Positions 7,010 through 13,045 of a stretch of 13,045 nt of DNA are shown here, piece after piece. The stretch is from Clostridia bacterium BRH_c25 (GTDB taxonomy: Bacteria > Bacillota_A > Clostridia > Lutisporales > Lutisporaceae), in NCBI GenBank assembly GCA_001515955.1, contig LOES01000233.1, positions 1 through 13,045 on the forward strand, in the 5' to 3' direction. Each line of letters begins with the position of its first letter. Position 1 is the first letter of the stretch. Under the pieces are notes generated by a model, which saw nothing but the letters and a program-made list of their open reading frames with translations, had not been told where the DNA came from and searched no databases. The position numbers and the translations under genes are program-made.

Positions 7010-7119
7010 TATATGTTTCGCACTAAATCCATTACATAATTGTTCGATAGTGCGAAACGTTTTCCTTGATGTTATAAATCGCAGCTATTCTATATAATCT
7101 TCTTTGTGCGATTTATATA
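7010..7119 (+). repeat. 110-bp two-hairpin dispersed repeat, copy 2
   Basis: This is the second copy of the repeat at 1298-1407, in the same orientation. Stem 1 is 7015-7025 with 7048-7058 and stem 2 is 7073-7083 with 7107-7117. Both stems and the linker are identical to copy 1. Differences are at 7030, 7035, 7040, 7041, 7046 (loop 1) and 7091, 7094, 7098 (loop 2). In this copy the second loop contains TATAAT (7093-7098), absent from copy 1 and pointing toward the DUF4321 gene. I see no good -35 partner. It ends about 40 bases before the DUF4321 start. Confidence 0.85.
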
Positions 7120-7147
7120 GTTAACAAAACTTAAAAATGTCAATAAT

Positions 7148-7163
7148 AAAGGAGATGAGTGTG
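7148..7163 (+). promoter_or_regulatory. Ribosome binding site deciding the DUF4321 gene start
   Basis: AAAGGAG (7148-7154) lies six bases before GTG (7161) and nine before TTG (7164), both in frame. The upstream in-frame ATG at 7137 has only A-rich sequence before it, and the ATG at 7155 directly abuts the site. Confidence 0.65.
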
Positions 7164-7415
7164 TTGAGAAGAGAGAGCGGCAGAAGCGGTTGGACAATGC
7201 TTCTAATGGTGATTTGCGGTTTGGTTGTGGGGGGATTTCTGGGTGAACTGCTGGGTAAATATTTGCCGATACTGAAGTATGGATATAATCTGGGCGTATC
7301 AGCACATGAGTGGAACTTTCACGTGCTTAGGCTTACCTTCGGTTTTAGCTTCAACATAAATATGTTCAGTGTATTGGGTATTGTACTTGCCATATATTTG
7401 TACAGAAAGCTCTGA
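7161..7415 (+). CDS. DUF4321 family small membrane protein
   Basis: This small protein (84 residues from the GTG) resembles the DUF4321 family of Firmicutes, of unknown function. After a basic N-terminus (RRESGRSG) comes a first membrane helix of about 20 residues ending in the G-rich VVGGFLGELLGKYLP. A loop and then a second hydrophobic segment near the C-terminus (MFSVLGIVLAIYLY) follow, ending in a basic RKL. The middle (HVLRLTFGFSFNINMF) is conserved-looking. TTG 7164 is an equally possible start, and ATG 7137 would add eight residues without ribosome binding site support. It is first in a probable operon with maf (35-base gap) and radC. This position next to maf is common in Clostridia, which supports the family call. 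Confidence 0.75.
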   Translation: MLRRESGRSGWTMLLMVICGLVVGGFLGELLGKYLPILKYGYNLGVSAHEWNFHVLRLTFGFSFNINMFSVLGIVLAIYLYRKL

Positions 7416-7450
7416 TAGCATGATCGTACAATCGAAAACAGGAGAGACTT

Positions 7451-8020
7451 ATGAGAATAATACTGGCTTCAAATTCGCCAAGAAGAAAAGAACTGCTGTC
7501 ACAGATCGGAGTTGCATTTGAAGTAATGCCGTCTGAATTTGAGGAGCAGATGATTGAACTTCCACCCCCGGAACTGGCTGAATACTTTGCTTATATGAAG
7601 GCAAAGGATGTAGCTGCATCTATACATACGGAGGCATTGGTAATAGGCTCAGATACAGTTGTATGTCTTGATGAGATCATGGGAAAGCCGGAAGACAGGG
7701 AAGACGCTTTCAATATGCTGAGAAAGCTTAGTGGGAAGGCGCACATGGTAATATCAGGCCTCAGTATTATTAATACTGCAACAGGGGAGAGCCTGACCGG
7801 ACATGAAAGCACCATGGTAAAAATCAAGGAGCTAAGCAGTGCTGAAATAACAGCATATGTAAATACAGGGGAACCTGTGGACAAAGCAGGAGCTTATGCA
7901 ATACAAGGCATGGCTTCGTTATTTGTCGAGAAAATCGAAGGAGATTATTTTAATGTTGTAGGGCTTCCGTTATTCCGTCTTGGAAAAATGCTGGAGCACT
8001 TTGGTGTAAAACTTATTTAA
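7451..8020 (+). CDS. maf: Maf family nucleotide pyrophosphatase
   Basis: Maf proteins hydrolyse nucleoside triphosphates, including non-canonical ones, to monophosphates in the cytoplasm, and overproduction in B. subtilis inhibits septum formation. The 189-residue length is typical. Family motifs seen are LASNSPRRKELL (5-16), VIGSDTVV with the likely catalytic Asp68 (64-71), GKPED (78-82) and ISG (101-103). EPVDKAGAYAIQG (141-153) and GDYFNVVGLPL (164-174) complete the set. The arginines at 11-12, Lys79 and Gln152 fit the YhdE-like dTTP/UTP/m5UTP-preferring subgroup, an inference from the motif. The ATG follows AGGAGAG (7440-7446). radC starts 21 bases downstream. The maf-radC-mreB order is conserved in many Firmicutes, including B. 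subtilis. Confidence 0.95.
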   Translation: MRIILASNSPRRKELLSQIGVAFEVMPSEFEEQMIELPPPELAEYFAYMKAKDVAASIHTEALVIGSDTVVCLDEIMGKPEDREDAFNMLRKLSGKAHMVISGLSIINTATGESLTGHESTMVKIKELSSAEITAYVNTGEPVDKAGAYAIQGMASLFVEKIEGDYFNVVGLPLFRLGKMLEHFGVKLI

Positions 8021-8041
8021 AAAAGCTGGAGGGTATACAGT

Positions 8042-8737
8042 ATGAAGACATTGGAAGGCCATGCGACAATTAAAGAGCTTCCGGCGGAGGAAAGACCCAG
8101 GGAGCGGCTTGCAAGACACGGGGCTGCCGTACTTTCCAATGCAGAGCTTCTGGCGATATTGCTCAGGACCGGCACTAAAAATGAAAGTGCAATTTCGTTG
8201 GCACACAGGATATTGATACAGGAGCAGGGTCTAAGATACCTGGTTGACAGTGACGTGAAACAGCTAAGCTGCATTAATGGTATCGGGCAGGCCAAGGCTT
8301 CACAAATCAAGGCAGCGATAGAACTTGGCAAACGCCTGGCTGCTTTTGAGCTTGGTGTGGACAAGCCTGTCAAATGTCCTCAGGATGTTGTAGATCTGCT
8401 TATGGAAGAAATGAGATATCTTAAAAAGGAACACATGAAGCTAATACTTTTGAACATAAAATGCAACCTTATTTCAGTGGAGGAAGTATCGGTAGGCAGC
8501 TTAAATGCTTCGATAGTGCATCCACGGGAGGTTTTTAATCCGGCAATTAAGAAGTCAAGTGCCAGTATAATTATGGTGCATAATCATCCCAGCGGCGACC
8601 CGACTCCAAGCAGCGAAGATGCGGCAATAACTTCAAGAATTGATGAGGCGGGCAAGCTTATTGGCATTGAACTTGTTGATCATATAATTATTGGGGACGG
8701 TAAGTATATAAGCATGAAGGAAAAAGGGTTGTTCTGA
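8042..8737 (+). CDS. radC: RadC family JAMM-domain protein
   Basis: This is a complete 231-residue RadC (UPF0758) protein. The name comes from an old DNA-repair assignment that was later disputed, and the biochemical role is unsettled. The N-terminal part contains a helix-hairpin-helix (CINGIGQAKASQIKAA, about 77-92). The C-terminal JAB1/MPN/JAMM metallo-domain carries the zinc motif HNHPSGDPTPSSED (180-193), giving His180, His182 and Asp193 as ligands, with Glu147 or Glu148 as candidate catalytic residue. All key residues are present. The ATG lies eight bases after GGAGGG (8028-8033). It is the last gene of the DUF4321-maf-radC unit. No hairpin terminator follows, so some transcription may continue into mreB. 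Confidence 0.95.
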   Translation: MKTLEGHATIKELPAEERPRERLARHGAAVLSNAELLAILLRTGTKNESAISLAHRILIQEQGLRYLVDSDVKQLSCINGIGQAKASQIKAAIELGKRLAAFELGVDKPVKCPQDVVDLLMEEMRYLKKEHMKLILLNIKCNLISVEEVSVGSLNASIVHPREVFNPAIKKSSASIIMVHNHPSGDPTPSSEDAAITSRIDEAGKLIGIELVDHIIIGDGKYISMKEKGLF

Positions 8738-8797
8738 AGTCTATTTATATTGGAAATTGACAAAATAATGCAAATGTGTCTGGCCTTTGTGAATAAC

Positions 8798-8824
8798 TTG
8801 CATTGTACTTGTAAAACATATAAT
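8798..8824 (+). promoter_or_regulatory. Candidate sigma-A promoter for mreB
   Basis: A perfect -10 hexamer TATAAT (8819-8824) is preceded by TTGCAT (8798-8803), 15 bases away, or in the offset register CTTGCA at 16 bases. It lies about 90 bases upstream of the mreB start in a 174-base gap after radC. TTGACA at 8757-8762 is a perfect -35 but has no -10 at a normal distance. Confidence 0.45.
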
Positions 8825-8860
8825 AAGATTTATACATACTATTCTTATCTTTAGTTGTAG

Positions 8861-9940
<1,080 letters not shown>

Positions 9941-9943
9941 GTT

Positions 9944-10037
<94 letters not shown>

Positions 10038-10040
10038 AAA

Positions 10041-10069
10041 TTGAGTAGGAATACTGGAGTTTTTTATAT
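10041..10069 (+). promoter_or_regulatory. Candidate promoter for mreC
   Basis: TTGAGT (10041-10046) and TTATAT (10064-10069) are 17 bases apart, just after the heptamer repeats and about 70 bases before mreC. The match to consensus is moderate, so mreC may be expressed partly on its own or only by read-through from mreB. Confidence 0.25.
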
Positions 10070-10135
10070 GGAGTCTTTAAATATAGAGCTGGGTTAATAT
10101 TGAATTGAACAGATATAGTGTGAGGTTATACGAAT

Positions 10136-10945
10136 ATGAAGATTAGAAATAAACTCTTTATTTCTGTAATAATAATATCAATACTGTTAGTAGTATTGAT
10201 TGCTTTTACTTCTCAAGGTAGGACAAGACCTGGTTTTGTAGATGGCTTGTTTGGAAGGATCATAACTCCTGTACAGAGAGTATTCTACTCCTCCGGGGAG
10301 TTTTTCAAGAATACATTTAAGAGCTTGTATGAGCTGAGAGACCTTAAGACTGAAAATGAAGCGCTCACAGCTGAGGTTGAGCAGCTTAAAGAACAGAACA
10401 GACAGCTAATTCAAATGGCTTTGGAAAACAACAGGCTGCGCAATCTTTTGGAGTTCAAAGGTGCAAACACGCAGTTTGATTACATTGGAGCAAGTGTAAC
10501 CGGAAGGGATCCGGGAAATTGGTATGATGTTTATACAATCAACAAAGGATCGAAGGATGGAATTGCAGTCAATGATGCGGTGATTGTAAGTCATGGCTAC
10601 CTGGTAGGAAAGATAATTGAGGTGGGTGTCAATTATTCAAAGATTATGGCAATAATCGATGAAAGAAGCTCTGTAAGCATAATAGTGAACAGGACAAGAG
10701 ATATGGGCATTGTATCCGGCGACTCCGACTCTGATGTCATAGCAATAATGGAGCTTGAGGCGGACATAGTCAAAGGGGATGACATAATAACCTCAGAGTA
10801 CAGCACTTTGCCAAAGGGCTTATATATTGGCAAGGTGAAGAGTGTTGAAAAGCAGGAGAGAAAGCTTCAGAAGGTGGTTATTATAGAGCCTTCTGTTGAT
10901 TTTAAAAGGCTTGAAGAAGTATTTGTTGTTAAGCCTGTAGAGTGA
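10136..10945 (+). CDS. mreC: Rod shape-determining protein MreC
   Basis: MreC is a single-pass membrane protein whose extracytoplasmic domain scaffolds the elongasome and contacts PBP2. The 269 residues comprise an N-terminal membrane helix (about 7-24), a coiled coil (about 66-108, rich in E, L, K and Q) and the two-lobed beta domain. Family motifs are GRDPGNWYDVYTINKGSKDG (123-142), YLVGKI (155-160), IDERSSVSIIV (174-184) and STLPKGLYIGKV (223-234). PSVDFKRLEEVFVV (252-265) follows. The ATG is 10 bases after TGAGG (10121-10125). mreD starts 14 bases beyond the stop, which indicates co-transcription. Confidence 0.95.
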   Translation: MKIRNKLFISVIIISILLVVLIAFTSQGRTRPGFVDGLFGRIITPVQRVFYSSGEFFKNTFKSLYELRDLKTENEALTAEVEQLKEQNRQLIQMALENNRLRNLLEFKGANTQFDYIGASVTGRDPGNWYDVYTINKGSKDGIAVNDAVIVSHGYLVGKIIEVGVNYSKIMAIIDERSSVSIIVNRTRDMGIVSGDSDSDVIAIMELEADIVKGDDIITSEYSTLPKGLYIGKVKSVEKQERKLQKVVIIEPSVDFKRLEEVFVVKPVE

Positions 10946-10959
10946 GTGAGGGGTAGTTT

Positions 10960-11472
10960 GTGAGAATAGTGGTTATTTTTACACTGGCTGTTGTAAATGT
11001 CATATTGGAATCAACACTTTTTCAATATACGCGCATATACGGAGTAAAGCCGGATTTCTCTATAATGATTATTGTAGCATATGCGATTATGAGGGGCAGT
11101 TCCTACGGTGCTTTTACCGGCCTTGGAATTGGTTTGCTGATAGATATGCTGTATGGGAGAACTATAGGTATTAATGCTTTGTCTTATATGATAACAGGAT
11201 ATATCATAGGACAGGCCCATGAAAATGTATTCAAGGACAGCTTCATACCCTCGTTTATTTTCAATTTAATTGCAGTTATTATTTTTCAGCATGGTTTTAT
11301 ACTGCTCTCATATTTCTCAAATAATTTCCCAAGCACAGGAATTCCATATGTGTATATGCTGGTGAAGATAATTTTGCCTCAATCCATATATAATGCAGTT
11401 ATCGGTTCGATTGTCTACAGGTACATATACAAGCTGGATGAAGCCTCTTTTATGAACAGAAGGATATATTAA
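10960..11472 (+). CDS. mreD: Rod shape-determining membrane protein MreD
   Basis: MreD is the polytopic membrane partner of MreC in the elongasome. The 170-residue protein shows about five hydrophobic segments (roughly 3-22, 33-63, 71-87, 96-118 and 128-155). The conserved KPDF (30-33) and G-S-x-YGAFTGLGIGLLIDMLYG (46-66) are typical of the family. The GTG start lies after GTGAGGGG (10946-10953) and is the only well-placed start. The spacer downstream is rich in repeats. minC and minD follow mreD in B. subtilis, but here a class B PBP gene follows instead. Confidence 0.92.
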   Translation: MRIVVIFTLAVVNVILESTLFQYTRIYGVKPDFSIMIIVAYAIMRGSSYGAFTGLGIGLLIDMLYGRTIGINALSYMITGYIIGQAHENVFKDSFIPSFIFNLIAVIIFQHGFILLSYFSNNFPSTGIPYVYMLVKIILPQSIYNAVIGSIVYRYIYKLDEASFMNRRIY

Positions 11473-11477
11473 AAACA

Positions 11478-11591
11478 GATGCGAGATGCGAGATTCGAGT
11501 AGGGAACGCATTGTATGCGTTCCGCAGTAGGGGCGACCATTGGTCGTCCGTGGGCTTCGAAGCCTTGCATATAACCTATTGCCCATTGCCT
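11478..11591. repeat. Composite of heptamer repeats and palindromes in the mreD-PBP2 spacer
   Basis: Three heptamers GATGCGA, GATGCGA, GATTCGA (11478-11498) are variants of the array after mreB. A perfect 9-bp hairpin GGAACGCAT/ATGCGTTCC (11503-11523) follows. Next is an 8-bp hairpin GGGCGACC/GGTCGTCC with one G-T pair (11531-11549). Then come the 12-base perfect palindrome GGCTTCGAAGCC (11553-11564) and two seven-base units ATTGCCC and ATTGCCT (11578-11591). CTTCGAAGCCTTGC (11555-11568) is the exact reverse complement of 9981-9994. No T-run follows the hairpins, so they are not convincing terminators. Confidence 0.8.
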
Positions 11592-11630
11592 TTAGATAGC
11601 CGGCAATACTGTGTTAGCTAAGATTACAGT

Positions 11631-11658
11631 TTAACGCTTATCAAACAAAGTATATTAT
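11631..11658 (+). promoter_or_regulatory. Candidate promoter for the PBP2 gene
   Basis: TTAACG (11631-11636) and TATTAT (11653-11658) are 16 bases apart and end 16 bases before the start codon, which would give a very short leader. The consensus match is moderate, and read-through from mreD remains possible. Confidence 0.2.
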
Positions 11659-11674
11659 AGATTCGGGTGATTAT

Positions 11675-13045
11675 ATGTTTAAGAAATATTTTAAAGATAG
11701 ACTTGATATTATCAGAGTAATAACAGTATTGATTTTTTTGGTTATAGCATTCAGAATGGCAGATTTGCAGATAGTCAAAGGGGAATATTACTGGAAAAAA
11801 TCCGAGACCTTGAGAACAAGGAATATTTCGGTTACTGCGCCACGGGGTCCTATTGTGGACAAATTCGGACGTCTTATAGCGGGAAACAAGCAAAGTTATT
11901 CCGTTAATATAATGAAGACAGAAGTAACCATGGATACATTAAATGATATCGCGCTTTCTACGATAAACATTATTGAGCAGAATGGGGACAGCTACAAGGA
12001 TGATATACCTATACTCATAAATCCTATCAGGTTTTCGTATCAGGATGATGAGCGCAACTGGAAGGAGAAATACGGAATTCCGGAAAACGCAACTGCCCGT
12101 GAAGCTTTTATGAAACTCAGGCTGGATTATGACATTCCTTCAGATACAATTGACCTGGAAGCTTTTGAAATGCTGAAGGATGATAATAATGTAGAGCTGC
12201 CTTTTGATATTGCCGAGTTTCAATATGACTTCCATAAGTCTGAGGCGAAATGGAAGCAAAGCAACGGCTTCGGACCTGAGAAAACTGCAGAGGAAGTATT
12301 TGAAGCACTGTGCACCAAGTATAAGATACCAAGGGACAAATATGATGATGATAAGGCGAAAAAGATTCTGGCAGTCAAGTATCTGGTAGGCCAGAACAGA
12401 TATAAAGCTTATGAACCGGTAGAAATAGCCGCAAATATTAAAAAGGAAACAAGAGCAAAGATTGAGGAGAGCAAGATTTTCCTTCCCGGGGTAGAAATAA
12501 TTCAGAAGCCTATAAGGTCTTATGTCGGCAATGATTTTGCCAGCCACATCATTGGTTATATGAGCAAGATAGGAAGTGAGCTTGAAGAGCTTTCAAAGGA
12601 GGGATACACTCCACAGGATCTGATCGGTAAGTCCGGAATAGAGAGTTCCATGGAGAAGTACCTGAAGGGTACGGACGGCTCAAGACAGATAGAGGTAGAT
12701 GTAAACGGAACCTTGATAAATACAATAAATGAAATTGACCCCCTTCCCGGTGATACTGTTTTCTTAACCATTGATGCAAAGCTTCAGGAAATTGCGGAGG
12801 ATGCTCTGTCAAAAACTATGGAGGAAATAAGAAACGGTAAAGGGAAGGATAAGCCATATCCCAATGCAACCTCAGGTGCCGCAGTAGCGATTGATGTGAA
12901 TACCGGAAAGATACTGGCTCTTGCAAGCGAGCCAAAATTCGATCCGAATATCTTTGCGGCGGGAATAAGCAATGAGGATTGGAAGTCGCTCCAGCCTGAA
13001 AGCAAGGATGTATATGCACCGAGGCCGCTTATAAACAACGCTATT
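11675..13045 (+). CDS. mrdA: Class B penicillin-binding protein 2 (elongation transpeptidase), 5' part
   Basis: This reading frame is open to the right edge: 457 residues with no stop. It has a cytoplasmic KKYFKDRLD start and one membrane helix (about 12-28). The PBP dimerisation-domain signature APRGPIVDKFGRLIAGN is at 55-71, SHIIGYMSK at 290-298 and LIGKSGIESSMEKYLKGTDG at 316-335. The start of the transpeptidase domain follows (GDTVFLTIDAKLQEIAEDAL 359-378, AVAIDVNTGKILALASEP 403-420). The window ends at RPLINNAI, just before the expected catalytic Ser-x-x-Lys box. Position beside mreBCD marks it as the rod-elongation PBP2. The pre-catalytic part is roughly 100 residues longer than in E. 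coli PBP2. It contains two similar stretches, 129-157 and 193-221. The ATG is preceded by GGGTGA (11665-11670), only four bases away. Confidence 0.92.
   Translation, partial: MFKKYFKDRLDIIRVITVLIFLVIAFRMADLQIVKGEYYWKKSETLRTRNISVTAPRGPIVDKFGRLIAGNKQSYSVNIMKTEVTMDTLNDIALSTINIIEQNGDSYKDDIPILINPIRFSYQDDERNWKEKYGIPENATAREAFMKLRLDYDIPSDTIDLEAFEMLKDDNNVELPFDIAEFQYDFHKSEAKWKQSNGFGPEKTAEEVFEALCTKYKIPRDKYDDDKAKKILAVKYLVGQNRYKAYEPVEIAANIKKETRAKIEESKIFLPGVEIIQKPIRSYVGNDFASHIIGYMSKIGSELEELSKEGYTPQDLIGKSGIESSMEKYLKGTDGSRQIEVDVNGTLINTINEIDPLPGDTVFLTIDAKLQEIAEDALSKTMEEIRNGKGKDKPYPNATSGAAVAIDVNTGKILALASEPKFDPNIFAAGISNEDWKSLQPESKDVYAPRPLINNAI

Noticed and set aside
7090..7305. 71-codon minus-strand open frame
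   Set aside because: It overlaps the repeat and is antisense to the DUF4321 gene, with no start signal or recognisable protein features.
8757..8762. Perfect TTGACA as the mreB -35 element
   Set aside because: No -10-like hexamer lies 16-19 bases downstream. The TATAAT at 8819 is far too distant.
11503..11564. Intrinsic terminator after mreD
   Set aside because: The hairpins are good, but none is followed by a run of T, and the sequence looks like dispersed palindromic repeats.

Overview
The window reads as a chromosomal segment of a strictly anaerobic, low-to-moderate GC Firmicute of class Clostridia. The gene content, the rnfCDGEAB order and the style of the intergenic repeats resemble the Ruminiclostridium / Acetivibrio cellulolytic group, but that placement is inference. 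It carries ferredoxin/NADH energy metabolism on the left and the cell-shape (rod) cluster on the right. I see no plasmid or phage genes, no CRISPR array, no rRNA or tRNA and no complete insertion sequence.

Region by region: 1-687 is the 3' end of a NuoF/HydB-type NADH-binding flavoprotein subunit, probably of a multimeric [FeFe] hydrogenase. A terminator at 702-741 is shared with the convergent DUF3189 gene (713-1237, minus). A gene-free stretch (1238-1636) holds the first copy of a 110-bp two-hairpin repeat. Then comes the complete six-gene operon rnfC-D-G-E-A-B (1637-6772), which encodes the membrane ferredoxin:NAD+ oxidoreductase that pumps Na+ or H+, closed by a strong terminator (6784-6825). 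A second gene-free stretch (6773-7160) holds the second repeat copy. Next is a tight operon of a DUF4321 membrane protein, maf and radC (7161-8737), then mreB, mreC and mreD (8912-11472), and the 5' part of a class B PBP2 gene running off the right edge (11675-13045).

How they work together: the flavoprotein subunit and Rnf both connect ferredoxin and NADH pools, one in the cytoplasm (H2 metabolism) and one at the membrane (ion gradient). The maf-radC-mreB-mreC-mreD order is a widely conserved Firmicutes arrangement. MreBCD and PBP2 form the core of the lateral-wall elongation machinery.

The most noteworthy non-coding signals are: (i) the 110-bp repeat whose two copies bracket the rnf operon in direct orientation, with all eight differences in hairpin loops and none in the stems; (ii) seven-base tandem repeats and palindromes in both long spacers of the mre/PBP2 cluster; (iii) an Asn in place of the usual Asp in the MreB phosphate-2 motif; and (iv) an apparent internal duplication in the non-catalytic part of PBP2. 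None of these proves a new system; the paired-hairpin repeat is the best candidate for an undescribed element.
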